Shown here piece by piece: positions 23,901 through 35,867 of a stretch of DNA of 64,000 nucleotides. The DNA lies in NCBI GenBank assembly GCA_027919835.1, contig JANVFP010000032.1:248001-312000 (forward strand), read 5' to 3'. Position 1 is the first letter of the stretch, and each line of letters starts with the position of its first letter. The DNA comes from Lentinula raphanica. Lineage: Eukaryota > Basidiomycota > Agaricomycetes > Agaricales > Omphalotaceae. The notes under the pieces are model-generated. The model was not told the origin of the DNA. It did not search any database and saw only the letters and a program-made list of their open reading frames with translations. The translations under genes and the position numbers were made by a program.

Positions 23901-25239
23901 TAGTCTCTTTTGTAAATTCTCAATTAATGAATACTGATCACTACTATTTAGGCTATGAGACGGTCGTTGGAGAACGTGGTGTAAGACTCAGCGGTGGGGA
24001 GAAACAACGCGTGGCTATCGCCCGAACATTATTGAAGAATCCTCCTATCTTACTTTTGGACGAGGCCACCAGGTAATTCATTTCCCGTTGCGTCTTCAGC
24101 GGGGGTGTGATCTCATGTCGTACTCCTTTAGTGCGCTTGATACTTCGACGGAGAAGGATATCCAAAAGGCGTTGCAGAACCTGATGTTAGGTCGCTCTTC
24201 TTTATCTATTGCCCATCGTCTATCTGTAAGTTTCATGATTTTTTGGAAATCTTTTAAGGTTGCTCATCACAAAAACACTATTCTGATTACAGACCATTGC
24301 TAATGCCGACATGTAAGTGGTCACATCCTATTTGTTACTGCGACCTGTCTGTCTCTAATCTATATCGTTCTCAGTATCCTGGTGCTGAAAGATGGTCAAA
24401 TCGTTGAACAAGGGAGTCACAAGGAACTTCTTGCATTAGACGGTATTTTCGCCTCCATGTGGGCGGACCAGGTCTCTGCCTCTGAAGATCCTGCACCCTC
24501 TATCCATTCTGTAAAGCCCGAAGTTTCTGGTTACTCTGCTGGACCCTCAGAGTCAACGGAATATGTCGCTGTGGCTCCTGGTGATGTAGATTCTGCGACG
24601 GCTTTGAACGCACCTTCTCATGAGGAGACAACGCCAGAGGGGCCGATAGCGGCGACATCTGAGCCAGAGTCACACCCGGAGCCACAGATAGTATCTGCAG
24701 AAGAATCGGCACCAATAGCACCTGAGCAAGAAGTAGAAGCTAATCCCAATCCTATCGCCTTCCCATCCGCTCAACCTCAAGATTCAGCAGTTTCCCAAGA
24801 CGTTACCTCTGAGCCCACGTCTCCAGTTGTCGCCTTTCCTACTTCTGATGAAACCCAGTCGATTGCTCACTCGGTACCAGCCACACCTACTCCCGCTGGC
24901 GTGACATTTGAGGCCAGTACGTCCCCACGCAGTGGAACCCCTGACCCTGACTCTGAACCGAAACGGAAACGAATCTCGTCACAAAACTTCCAGCGCTTAG
25001 CTCGTAGGATCTCAATCTCCACTCGGCGTCAAGGCTCGGTTGCATCCATCATTCCTGGAATTCCTGGTTTAAAGCGGGACAGCTCTCCTCGGGTCTCCGT
25101 AGATGACGGTGCTGCCTCTGGTAGCGGCCGAGGGGAAGATAGCGTTAACGATAGTCCTGCGCCCAGCTTGGGAGAGGAAGGAGATAAAGCGAAAAAGAGG
25201 AAGAAGATCAGTAAGAAGGAGAAGAAGAAGACGACTTGA
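20978..25239 (+). CDS. HMT1-type (ABCB6/ABCB7 class) half ABC transporter with long disordered C-terminal tail
   Basis: ATP-driven exporter of the vacuolar/mitochondrial HMT family. S. pombe Hmt1 moves thiol or phytochelatin-metal complexes into the vacuole. Start chosen at ATG 20978 ([11 protein letters not shown]). An N-terminal region with several membrane helices precedes the ABC core, as in HMT1. The TMD carries [51 protein letters not shown]. The NBD has [19 protein letters not shown] (Walker A), VVPQD (Q-loop), [16 protein letters not shown] (signature), [12 protein letters not shown] (Walker B), SIAHRLSTIANAD (H-loop). About 15 introns were bridged. After MWADQVSAS a tail of about 250 residues follows, first Pro/Glu/Ser-rich, then basic, closing with [15 protein letters not shown], much longer than in typical members. 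All ATPase motifs are intact. Confidence 0.9.
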
Positions 25240-25802
25240 ACGTTTCGGGTGTCTTTGTCTGCCCTGTCGAACACGTCGGCCTACATATAATGAACTGTCA
25301 CGATTTGCCATGTTTTTGAATGTTCTGCCACTGCATTATTCACATTACCTCCACACTTCTCATCCTTTCTCATCCTTTCTCATCCCCGTCAGTATATCAG
25401 GTATCTTCATGTATCTTGTTTTAGCTCATTGCACTTCTAGACGATTTCACCTTTTTATAGCTCAGCATGGTCAGCTGTGAGAGATTCATCATACTTCTGA
25501 ACGTACCTGGTACGTACAGTTCATACTTACCTGTACACACATACTCGGAACAAAACCGTCCAAGCATTTGGTCACTGGTGAAACCTAATTCGCCAGGCAG
25601 GCTATAGAGTCGTCGGAGTCCGAAAATTTTCGAGCTCCGATAGCGTCGTATATAAACCCGGACGCATCAGCAATTTGCTCTTCAACTCGTCCCTCCCGCA
25701 TTTTTGTCCGATTGTTCGAATCGAGTTTCGGTATCGGTTTTCGGTTTTTCTGTCTCTGTCTCGTGTATCAGGATCCTGGACTCGATATAATCTATTAAAG
25801 CA
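25240..25802. promoter_or_regulatory. 3' region of HMT1-type gene and promoter/leader of the RRM gene
   Basis: A direct repeat CATCCTTTCTCATCCTTTCT occurs at 25363-25384. A TATA-like ATATAAAC lies at 25650-25657, followed by a C/T-rich leader up to ATG 25803, as expected for a highly expressed gene. Confidence 0.4.
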
Positions 25803-26720
25803 ATGGCTAAAGTATACGTCGGGTCAGTTTTTGCCTTACTGTATCTCTGTGCATCCCCCTCTCTGTGTAAAAATTTTACACCTCTCGTCTTCCGTATCCT
25901 CTTGTCTCAAGGTCTTTCATACTGATAGTGAACCTTGTGTATAGCAATCTAAGCTGGAACACCAATGACGAAACCCTCCGTCAAGTCAGTGAAAATTTCC
26001 TAGTCGCGCCTCCCCATTGGAGGCGATCGTGCTGCTTTTCTGCTGTCTCCGGGTCTTAATATTATCTTTTTCTGTGATTCTAGGCATTCAGTGAACATGG
26101 CACTGTGACTGATGTATGCAATTTTCTCTTTCTTCCTAAATCCTCCTGTTGCTCGTAAACACGAAACCGCCAGTGTGAGATGAGACGAACTGATATAAAA
26201 AATTTTATGTTCTGTTAGTCAATCGTCATGCGTGATCGCGACACCCAACGTTCTCGTGGTTTTGGTTTTGTGACCTTCAGCACGAGTCAAGAGGCTGAGG
26301 CAGCTATTGCCGCTCTTCACGAGCAAGAATTGGATGGCCGTCTCATCAAAGTAAATATTGCAAAGGTCCGAGGTGCTGGAGGTGGTGGCGGAGGTATGTT
26401 TCCTTACATCCGAAATTGTAATACCCGGTACTGATGTTTATCACCTTGTTAAGGATATGGTGGAGGAGGCTATGGAGGCGGAGGAGGTGGTTACAGCAGC
26501 GGTGGATATGGTGGTGGTAGTGGCTACCAAGGTGGAGGTGGCTACAACAGTGGTGGATATGGCAGTGGAGGATATCAAGGAGGAGGAGGGTATGGTAACG
26601 GTGGTGGTGGTGGTGGGTACAGTGGTGGTGGTGGATACCAGGGTGGTCAGTATCGTTTGTCTCTTGGTTAGAAGCATACTGACTTGCTTTGTAGGCTATG
26701 GCCAGGGAAGTGGATACTAA
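25803..26720 (+). CDS. Glycine-rich RRM RNA-binding protein
   Basis: Small single-RRM protein with a Gly/Tyr-rich tail, of the cold-inducible/GRP class that binds RNA and chaperones mRNA. Exon 1 is only MAKVYVG; joins give VYVGNLSW (RNP2), [17 protein letters not shown] and [10 protein letters not shown] (RNP1), then [22 protein letters not shown]. The tail is built from repeated [19 protein letters not shown] units (26455-26650), ending YGQGSGY. Six exons split a protein of about 160 residues; introns in the 5' half are longer than average (about 100-125 nt). In this class introns often serve autoregulatory alternative splicing, but the sequence alone cannot show that. Very confident in family, fairly confident in all borders. 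Confidence 0.92.
26455..26650 (+). repeat. GGY-type coding repeat in RRM protein tail
   Basis: Imperfect GGTGG(A/C)GGNTAT units encode repeated Gly-Gly-Tyr. The region is low in complexity and prone to length change. Confidence 0.8.
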
Positions 26721-28239
26721 GCCTATGATTGTCTATTCATTTTTTATTCTGCTCCGTTTCTCTACCACTTTCTTTTCTTGTCGCTTGTAGCCTGCAGATC
26801 TGTCATCACGGTGTAGCTTCATTTGATGTTTCCAGCTCCTTCTCGTTGTCCTTCGTATACAAGCCCTCCTGCTCCCTTGTCTGTCGTCTCGATCCCACAT
26901 ACTCTCCTGTCGCTCATTGCTTGTCGTTTTCATGCTGGTCCAAATTGTAGTCTATATCGTCAAGTGGTCATGTATATGTACTATAGCAATCCATACGGCT
27001 CTTTCATTGTTCATGAAGATGACTTCGGTGATTGCAGTAGGACAGAAGATGTTGTGAGACCTGAAGCTGAAGCTTGAACTTCATTGCGCCAATGTGCCCT
27101 AAGTCTCTAGCCTGGTTAGCCTTATGTAAGTCATAATAACTTAGCAGGGAAACTTCAAGTTGGACACAATGGTCCAAGTCTATGTTCATGAATGCCTTTA
27201 TGGACTCACAACTGCTTGTGGCTGATCCTAGTGTTGCATGTTTGCCATGAGAAGATTCTTTGAGGATTTGACAATCACATACAACTTACAAGATCAGAAG
27301 AGCCCGTTAACTGCAGAAACTTTCATCAACGCTGACACTTGTATGCGATGTCTTAGTGAATTTGAATAGATGAAGGATTCTCTTTGCTTCGGAACTCATA
27401 GAATGTGGTCCGTACCAGAGAATGAGCAACGGTCAAATCAGAACAAACAGCAGGACTGTCCATGGTACTAAAATTTGACTCTGAACCAAGAAGGGTTTGC
27501 AAATGAGAGATCAGATCGCAAAACATGTATCATGCAGGCTTCGGGATTCTGAGTAGGACTAAGACCTTGATGCATCTCGACACAAGATTTGCTTGAGAAG
27601 TTGGCTCTGCCAGGCAAAGGCTTGTTAATTTCTCGAGTCATTTGTCAAATGCCACTGGCGGGAAAGAGTTCAGAGGAGGTTGGCAGAAATATGAATGAAG
27701 CAATTCAGAATGCTAGAGGAAGGTTCAAGGCATACTAGGGGCAGCGAGATATCCAACCTGTCAGTGGAGTACATTTGAAGAAGCTCTAGATGCACAAGAA
27801 AGCACTTAAGCCAAGTGCATCCTCATATACTTAGGGCTTCTTCCAGTGTATTACCCCCAGTAGATTACATATCTAGCCGCTCAAGATCTTCCTCCAACCG
27901 TGACATTCAGAAGTGCTCTGTGCATACCTCCACACACCGTTATCTTATACCTGGACCGTCTTGAGTGCGGAAGAGTGAAGATGGTACTCTTACTAGAGTT
28001 ACTGGAAGGTGCAAAGATTTGGTCAGTGGCCGATGTAAACATCGGACAGTGACTCCTTGATGAATACTCACAACCAGTCAGAGTGAATGTTCAATGTAAA
28101 CGTTCAACATCCAGAGTGAGAAGATGGGGGGAGAGGAATTAGAATAAATGGGTCGAACGCCCACATGCCGGGCATACTGATATACATAGTCCATGCCCAA
28201 GCTGAGTGTTTGGGATTCGACATTCGGAGGTGGCAGCCA
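26721..28239. other. Gene-poor interval
   Basis: About 1.5 kb beyond the RRM gene 3' end. Frames are short and broken and show no recognisable motif. A TTGAAC-type motif like that at 3031-3060 occurs on the other strand at 28084-28112. Confidence 0.45.
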
Positions 28240-29374
28240 GAGCAGCTATTTCTGGGACAGGAATGTGACCATTTGTGAACCGAGATACAAGTCGAAAGAA
28301 TCACCAGTAACGATGCTAGACTTGGTTAGTGTATTGCCAACTCGCCGGTGGAGCACACTGTGATGAAAATCGAAGATGGGGGGAATTAGTATAAATGGTG
28401 TTAAGAACCGCATTTCAACAAGAATGTCACATCCGGGTCTGCCAGTGCATCGTACTGAGGAAGAGTTGAACTTACCGACACCGTGCAATCTCCCATCGAC
28501 ATAGTGCCGAAGTCATCCTGAACCATGATATTCAGCTGAGCAATGACTTGACTTCATCAATTAGGAAGCGTGCGCACGAGCATTGCAGGAAAAAAAAACC
28601 AATGCTATGCACCAAGGATCGTCGGGGAGGCTACGACGGGCCTTAGTGTCTTCTGAGGCTATGGACATTGCCACTAGAGGCAACTCGAGCTAGATTCACT
28701 TACCGCTAATGTCCTCACCATTCTGGGCCAACGTCACTTGGACGCCAACACGATGGATTCTACAGGGCACTTCGAGTCGCTCGAGGTCGCTCCTCGGAAC
28801 CATGGAGGATAAGTCCGTATGTTACCCTTGAATATCCAAATATTCCGAGAGATCTGAACAACTTGGGAAGCTAAAAATGTTTTTCGCATCCGCATCTGTC
28901 TTGACAATGCTCCGAGTCTGCTCTACCAAGTGACTCACTCAAGACTCACCAGATCTGGCTAGCCGCCAGATAGGCTGAGATTGACATCAACGGATGCTCA
29001 GCGCTCATTGTGTGCAATTTGAGCATTTTTCGCCTGATTCTTGAGATTGAAGCTGGTCACACTACTACTACTAGTAGTGGTTATCTCAAAAGTTCTGTCG
29101 CTGGAAAGTGACTTACTGTGATATCGCCGATAGGCGGATTGCTGAAGGGGACCCGACCTCTCAACACCTCTAGGCTCTCAACACCACTCCGGAGCTCGAT
29201 GTTCTTTGAGAGATCTTTCTGTGAAGAAATATTGACCGGTAAATACCTATCCGCTGCAACGAGGTGTAAAAAACGAGGCGAAGATATCAGGCACAAACAA
29301 TTCCTTGTGTACCCAAAGGGGTATTAATGCTGTAGGATATTCGGCAACATCCGGTCTCTGACATCGCAGAGTTT
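28240..29374 (-). pseudogene. Decayed Hsp70 substrate-binding-domain fragment
   Basis: Coding-like segments on the minus strand follow the order of an Hsp70 beta-sandwich domain: YSINTPL (about 29330), RYLPVNISSQKDLSKNIELR then SLEVLRGRVPFSNPPIGDIT with a good GTAAGT donor (about 29260-29115), LSSMVPRSDLERLEVPCRIH and VGVQVTLAQNGEDISG (28800-28705), LNIMVQDDFGTMSMGDCTVS (28535-28480) and TGDSFDLYLGSQMVTFLSQK (28310-28255). The spacing E-V-x-x-G-R ... G-D-I-T ... V-P-R ... V-x-V-x-L-A-x-N-G matches the ERP/LG.F.LTGIPP/VTFDIDANG pattern of Hsp70. The nucleotide-binding domain is absent: only 256 bases remain before the next gene start. A stop sits just before LSSMVPR with no usable acceptor, so I call it broken. 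Could also be a very diverged SBD-only gene. Confidence 0.42.
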
Positions 29375-29630
29375 TCTTGAGCCTTTTGACCTGGTCAAAT
29401 AGCTAGAAAAACAGATCCAAGCTGTGGTGAGCTCTCTGAATAAAAGCGGGTTCTAACAATCTGCAACAAGTTGAAATTTTTTCTCTCTCAAACGTTCTCT
29501 CTGGGCTTTAAATTCCGCTGCGGCATTGCCACTGACGGATTACCTAATCTCACGTGAGCACCCACAGAGTGTCACAAGTTCACACAAACACAAACACATC
29601 TCGTCTGGTCTTTACCTTCATCTCCTCACG

Positions 29631-31052
29631 ATGCCCAAAGACACCTCTCCTTCTCTTCCTCCCGAGGAGAGGCAGCCCAAACGACCTCCGAATGCATGGA
29701 TCCTCTTTCGCTCAGACATGAACCGGGCTCTGAAGTTGAAGTACCCCAAAGCAACCCAGTCCTTGTTATCGAAACAAATTTCTGATCTCTGGGCGAACGC
29801 GATACCAGAAGTCAGAGCAGAATACGAGCGTCGGGCAGAGGCGGCCAAGGTCGCTCATCATATGAAGTATCCGAATTATAAATTCAATCCGAGGAAGAAG
29901 GAAGATATCGCTCGCGAAAAGCAGGCCAGACTCCAAGCTAAAGAGGAGAGAGCGAGGCGGAATCAAGCGCGTCACGCTCATCGCGCGCCCGTTGATCAAG
30001 CACAACTGCCTCCGCTTCCCTCTCTTTATCCTACCCTCGCTGACTTTGGTCCCAACGGCCCGTCACCGCCAGTCTCCGCCGCAGGATCACCACAGGACCT
30101 TAGCAGTCGAGAACCGTCACCGGCTCAGTTCCCTCCTCATCCGCTGATGACTCAGTATCCCACTCCTTCTAGTCAGATTGCTCCCTCTCCGTTGGACCAG
30201 ACATTTTCGCCACTGACTGCCTCTAACATGTCCCTCGCTGGTCCGAGTAATTGGACAGGCTCGTCGGCCCAGTACGATCCTTCTTCTAGTTACCAAAATG
30301 CTGGGGAATCCGAATACAGCGTAAGTCATTCTGTCGTTGATCTACACACGCGTCACTCATGAAGGGGTCTATCTCAGGCGTTGCTACGTTTTGATCTGCC
30401 AAATTCTCAGCAGCCCATTGATCCTTCACTTCAGCAGCCAATGTTCGATTCTTCTTCTTCACAAGAACAAACCCAGAACTTGGGAGTTGCGTTGCTGGGA
30501 ACAGGAGATTCTTCAATCTTCCACGTCAACCCCCTCGACGATGGAATAATCAACGGTCAACAAAATCTTGACCTCAACATTGGTGTTGGTGATCTTACCA
30601 GTATCTTCAATCTGTCTGAGTGGCAGTTCAATGAAACTATGGACCAATCCCAGTCCCAGTTTTCAGAGAACATCGACTTTGCAGCGCTGTTCTCGTCGTT
30701 GGATGAGACGTCTCACGCCCCTCAAAACTCTTCATACGACGCCGGGAATCATATGCAATCAGAAAGCCCTTCTTACGAACATCACCCTTCCAGGCCACCT
30801 TCGGGTTCTTATAGCTCTTATTTTGCTCAGACCCCAACGGAATCGGCTGGTATTCAACCTTCTGCACTACTCAATACCGCCAGCACCTCCTCTCAGACTC
30901 TTGACCAAGAGCCAGCTCAAACGAGCTCTTACGCACCGCCTTCAGGCGCGGTATATGCTGGAAATCGCCGTGTCGGAGGCAACTGGTCTCAGTACAGCTT
31001 TCCTGCCGAGGAACACTCGCAATCTTATGCAGTTCCTGCTGCTGCTCAGTGA
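29631..31052 (+). CDS. HMG-box transcription factor (MATA_HMG type)
   Basis: Sequence-specific DNA-binding regulator with a single HMG box at about residues 17-90: KRPPNAWILFRSDMNRALK, QSLLSKQISDLW, KVAHHMKYPNYKFNPRKKED. It is followed by a basic coiled stretch (REKQARLQAKEERARRNQAR). The rest is Pro/Ser/Gln-rich and disordered, suitable as an activation region. Start ATG 29631 (MPKDTSPSLPPEE) is preceded by a C/A-rich leader. The one intron lies after ESEYS (about 30320-30378) and joins to ALLRFDLPN. Length about 455 residues. In basidiomycetes such factors (Prf1 of smuts, pcc1 and related mushroom genes) control mating and fruit-body development; a similar role here is inference, and no mating-type gene is nearby. 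Confidence 0.88.
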
Positions 31053-31685
31053 TTGCTGCATGGACGGTTTTTCTTTATTCTCCTTGTATTATATCTGACT
31101 CTTTCGCATTATCTTTATGCTTTCGATTTGCTCAAACAGCCGTCGTCTTTATCGCATCATCTATCGAAATCATCTTCTATCCTCGTTATTGCTATTGCAT
31201 CGAATGGATTTGCTATCTTTGCACGAAACCGTTACGAAACCTATGCTTTCCCTTTCTAGATTGCTCGTTGTAATACTGCGTTATCTTATTGCTAATTCTC
31301 TTGCTTCTCAGTGATACCTGTTCTTCCTCCCCCTCACTTTCCCAAAATATGGCGAATGTTTATTGCTGTCCTACCTCGCTTTGTTCTGTGTTTTATACTC
31401 TGTGATTTGCTGTTGCTGTTCCGTTTTGTTCCTTTGTTTCTCTTTGGTATGGTTGATGTTACTTTCACTCAGTCGAACGTTAGATGTACTATAATACATC
31501 CAGTTGTTTGAAGTTTTTGCTGTACCTGTACTATGTATCTCATGGAGTCGCAGAAACCGTGGTACGCGTCAAGGTGTGACCGTGATGTGTGTGTTTGTTT
31601 ATTTCGGGAATTCGGTCATGTTTCGGGCCGGATACTCAGTCTCGAATCAATGAGCAAGTTTTGAACGTCGTCTTGTCGGAAGGGA
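31053..31685. promoter_or_regulatory. Intergenic region between HMG-box gene and PDK1-type kinase
   Basis: Strongly T/C-rich 3' region followed by the kinase promoter. Its open frames have a hydrophobic, random composition. No gene or RNA recognised. Confidence 0.35.
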
Positions 31686-34270
31686 ATGCTTTCTCCTTCT
31701 CAAGATGGCACTATCTCCTCTCTTGCTGCATTAAGCAGAAACGCATCAGTCATCTCTTCCTCGTCTAGCTCTGACTCTGTTGCCGATAACGATCCTCGCC
31801 TTCTCGCTACTCCTGTCCGCCCGCGACCTTTGCGCACCTTTTCTTCTCCTCGCTCTGCCAGTCCTACCACAAGTCCATCAAGTCCGATTTCCAGAACACC
31901 AAGGCCGCCTTCATATTTGACCAGGGAACTCGGAGTTGCTGATGAACTTCCCAAAAGTAGGGCAGCATCCAAAGCCCGATCGAAATCGAGAGCACGAGAG
32001 CTCTCGATAGATGAGTTTGATATTGGAGAGACCCTCGGTGAGGGTTCGTATTCGACTGTGAGGCTCTACGGTCGAGAAGAAGAAAGGCTGTATTGCTTAT
32101 CGAGAACCTCTTCTTCTAGGTTCTTCAGGCAACATTGCGCAAGACAGGAAAGGCTTATGCCATCAAGATTTTGGACAAATCCCATCTGGCGAGGAAAAAC
32201 AAGAATTTTACTGCAAAAGTCGAGCGAATGGCCCTCATTCGTCTCGGTCGCACACATCCTGGTCTTATATCACTTTACTGGACGTTTCAGGACGAATACA
32301 GTCTCTGTGAGTCTCCGCTGAAGCATTTGCGACAGAACCAGTAACTGATGAAGGTGACATTAGATTTTGTGCTCGACTTGGCTCAGAATGGCGAAATGCA
32401 ATCGTTGATCGCGCGGATGGGCTCGTTGTCTCTACCTTGCTCACAGTATTACGCTGCCCAGATAGTTGATGCGGTGGAGTACATGCACTCCAAAGGCGTC
32501 ATTCACCGGTTCGTCTTTCATTTCGACTCTGAGGCATCAATTACTCGAATTGGCATCCTACAGAGATCTGAAGCCAGAAAATCTCCTTCTGGATGCTTCG
32601 TATCGAATCAAGATAGCTGATTTTGGTACTGCCAAGATACTTAACGCCGATGGTTAGCATATACTCCTTACTATCTTTCCAAACACTCTGTCGAGACGCC
32701 TGTATAGTCGAAACTGAACGCTTTGTCGGTACTGCTCAGTACATCGCCCCGGAGTTGGTCGTAGCGAATGAGTCGAGTGAAAGGTCTGTCATCAATTTTA
32801 GTATGAGGCAAACTAGACCCAACTCAGTGACAAATTCAATTTAGCTCAGACCTTTGGGCTGTGGGTTGCGTTGTGTACCAGATGATATCTGGTCGGTTTG
32901 CGTTTTCTGGACTTTCAGAGTACCTTACACTTCAGAAGGTCAAACAGGTTGAGTATACCTTTCCTGAAGGGTTTGATCAGAATGCCAAAGATTTGATACA
33001 AAAGCTCTTGGTTAGAATTCTGGTACATCGCTTTGTCGCCTTGCTGAAACTACAGTGATTGTCAGGTTCGCGATCCCACTCAACGGCTCGGGGCTGGAGA
33101 ATTTAACTCCCTTTCGGGCATGCCAGCTCTTCGCGCACATCCATTTTTCGGAAGTATAGATTGGGCCACCTTATGGACTGATCCAGTACCTCCTATCAAA
33201 GCCGGTCTCGTTCAACGCCAGCATCCTCTCGCCCAAGGACAAGACCAAAACTGGGAGGATGTAGGCGCGAGTTGGGATGCGTTGGTCATGGATGATGATG
33301 ACATTGGCGCGGCTGCAAACGATGGCATAGGCTGGGCCGATGATGCTGAAGGCTCTTTTCTCCTCTTGAGACAGCGTCAGTTTGATACGCCAACGTCGCA
33401 TCTGCAACCTGTCGAAATCTCTCTTGTTTCGCATTTGGCTCTGGAAGGACCAGCAGAAGCACAGCACGGGACTTTCACTAGTCACGAACCCTCTACACTT
33501 TCCGCGGTGAAATCGATTGACATACCCGGTCGTGTTGCTGCAGAATCTCCGCCCTCTGGTTCTCCTGAAAGCTCTTCGGATGGAGGTGGATCTGTCGAGA
33601 GAGCAGTTGCTGGGTTGCAAGCAATGAAACCTTTCAGATTTTCTTCGGATCACATCGAATCCATTGTAGAGCAGGAACGAGGGAGGAGTCGGGCTACAAC
33701 ACCTATACAGGGAAACATCTCATCGACGGCTGATCTGTATGTTCATTTTCTCTGTTCTCTGTTATGCTTGTTCATCATTCTTTGGCAGACCATCAACTCT
33801 GAATCTACACCCAAACGAAGTAATGCTTTGTCGGTTGTCAGTGGAAGATTACTCTATGCGTCGTCGACGAGCAAGCCGTCTCTTGAAACCTATACCAGGA
33901 GCGCAGATCAAACCGAAAGTTCGGGAGCTCATCCTAACCAACTTCCGTTTGATATGCTTCAAGAAATCAAAGGTTCCGCCGACGTCTGTATTTGTGAAGA
34001 TGGAACTTTTCATGAAAGCTAGGGATGAGAGAGAAAAGGAGCGGAAGAAAGATGGTAAAGACGTCAAGGGGATTTTGGAGTCGGCACAATTCAAAGGAGA
34101 CCGGGATTTTGTTGTGCTTTCAGTATGTATATGTTTCTCTGGCATATAAGATGTTCTGACCTCTGGGGCTTTTAGTCAATCAAAACTTTCCACTACGCTG
34201 CACCAGACGCCTCAACTGCTTCTGCCATTGTACAGAAGATAAACGAAACCAAATCGTCGTCGAATTCATG
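31686..34270 (+). CDS. PDK1-type AGC protein kinase (Pkh/Ksg1) with C-terminal PH-like domain
   Basis: 3-phosphoinositide-dependent kinase homologue that phosphorylates activation loops of other AGC kinases at the membrane. About 110 disordered Ser/Pro residues precede the kinase: FDIGETLGEGSYSTV (Gly loop), GKAYAIKILDKSHL (catalytic Lys), FVLDLAQNGEM (hinge), GVIHRDLKPENLLLD (catalytic loop), IADFGTAK (DFG), FVGTAQYIAPELV (activation loop), SDLWAVGCVVYQMISGRFAF, DPTQRLGAGEF, LRAHPFF. A 250-residue linker is followed by a PH-type domain (LTNFRLICFKKSK ... FHYAAPDASTASAIVQKINE). Eight introns were bridged, and the last exon ends at TGA 34268. Domain order and the HRDLKPEN/DFG residues are complete. 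Confidence 0.92.
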
Positions 34271-34549
34271 ACAAGAACTTCGAACAGTCATGTACTGATA
34301 TTCGACACTTTTCTTAGGGGATATCTCAGTATATCCTGATTTTTTTCCACTGGGTTTATGGGTGGTTCCGAACAAAGTTTGTATAAGTATCACACTCACG
34401 CTATCATAGACTGAGCGCATTACAAGATGATCTGTATAACTGATGTAAATGATTTCATCAAAGGATAGTGAAAATATTGAAAGTAGATAGTGCGAACTTG
34501 GGAATGACTATAAATACTTTGTAGATACCGTTTTTCAATACGTCGTCAA

Positions 34550-35752
34550 TCAACCTGGAGGAAGGAGACTGGCATCGACGACACCTCCTTCGTCTGATAC
34601 AGCATCATCCCCAGTTGCTCCGGAAATCGGTGTTCGAGGCATGGCCATGACCCCTGAATAATTGAGATAAATCAACGAGGACTACATGAATGAGCAGATC
34701 ATAACATACCAGTTCTTGCAGCCTCAAGGATACCAAACGGCCTCACCAATCCCAGAAATGCCTCGACACGATTTGTCTTGGCTGTGAGCTCGACGATGAC
34801 ACTATTTTCACTGACATCCACAATCTTGCCTCCGAACTGATTGGCAAGAGTGGAGATGGAATGGAGATGTTGGTGTTTTAGTCTGAGCACTTGTGAGGGT
34901 GTAAGTGCAGTCGAGATATTCGAGCGTAGTTCAGCTTCGACGGCTTCTGGATGTGCGCCCAACTCGAAGTTGTGCGCGAGGACTTTTTCGCGTTCCAGTT
35001 TTTCCTCCGGCGTCAGTTTTTCCGACTGAGTACTCGGAGAGTGCGTGGGACCTCCGACAAGTTGGTCTTCGAGGTATTCGGGGCCAAGTATGGATACTTT
35101 GACGAGGAGTAATTCACGATTGATAGTACGCGTATCTGTATAATCAAGGACAGCCCAAACGGGAACCTGATAGTGTAGTATATCAGCAACAGAGTAGCTG
35201 CTGTGAGGACTAAAATCTCACCAGATCCTCAAGTTGCCTTCGAGCTTGCTCAACAACGCCGTCCTGTCCGCTCAAAACAATACACATCCGACTGAGGTCG
35301 CGAATTTCAGTCGAGCAGACAACAAGCGAATCGATGTTGAATCCTCTGCCGGCAAGAATTCCAGAGACACGAGAAAGAACACCTGGCTCGTTTTGAACGA
35401 GACAGTTGAGTACATGCCTGGGGAAAGAATTTATCTGAGCAATGAGTTATGACACCTAAGTTGAATTTGAACGAGTTCACTTTTTGAAAGGTTGCAAGCT
35501 AGGTGGTGGGGTGTTGTAGAGAATGTTGGTGACCGCTTCCTCAGCTGTTCTGGACCGAGGGAGGTCCATGGCAGGGAGAGGAGGAGGTCGCGTCCTCTGC
35601 GTTCGTTTGTAGTCCAACGCTGAAGTCGAGTCATCGACGTTTTTTGGAGGGTGTGGTATCTTGTCAGCTCGTAGCGTAGCGGACCATTTGAGAGTGCGGA
35701 CGGCAGAAGCCCTCGGCAATGAGCAAGCTCTTGAAAGCAATAAGCTCGCCAT
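34550..35752 (-). CDS. ILV6: Acetolactate synthase regulatory (small) subunit, mitochondrial
   Basis: Regulatory subunit of acetohydroxyacid synthase, giving valine feedback control in mitochondrial branched-chain amino-acid synthesis. The N-terminus MASLLLSRACSLPRASAVRT is Arg/Ser/Leu-rich without acidic residues, a mitochondrial presequence. The first ACT domain reads HVLNCLVQNEPGVLSRVSGI-LAGRGFNIDSL. A second conserved block follows (INRELLLVKVSILGPEY; ISTLANQFGGKIVDVSENSV; KTNRVEAFLGLVRPFGILE). It ends GGVVDASLLPPG at TGA 34550. Four exons; total about 335 residues, the usual fungal length. It lies 115 bases downstream of COG5 on the same strand and convergent with the PDK1 gene. Confidence 0.93.
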
Positions 35753-35867
35753 AGCAAGTAGTGAGCAGAACTTAGAAGAGTTAAGTAGGAATGAAAATAA
35801 TATGCAACTGCCAACTTGATATATTGATGACTAATTCATTCGAGTCAGGTATCATAATAGTAAGGAC

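Noticed and set aside
25029..25311. Open frames antisense to the HMT1-type tail and its 3' end
   Set aside because: Shadow of the lysine/glutamate-rich tail; no ATG context or motif.
26441..26677. 78-codon Thr/Ser-rich frame antisense to the RRM protein
   Set aside because: Direct complement of the GGY repeat; not a gene.
29040..29080. CTACTACTACTAGTAGTGG near-palindrome
   Set aside because: Simple trinucleotide run with local symmetry; lies in a presumed intron of a decayed gene.
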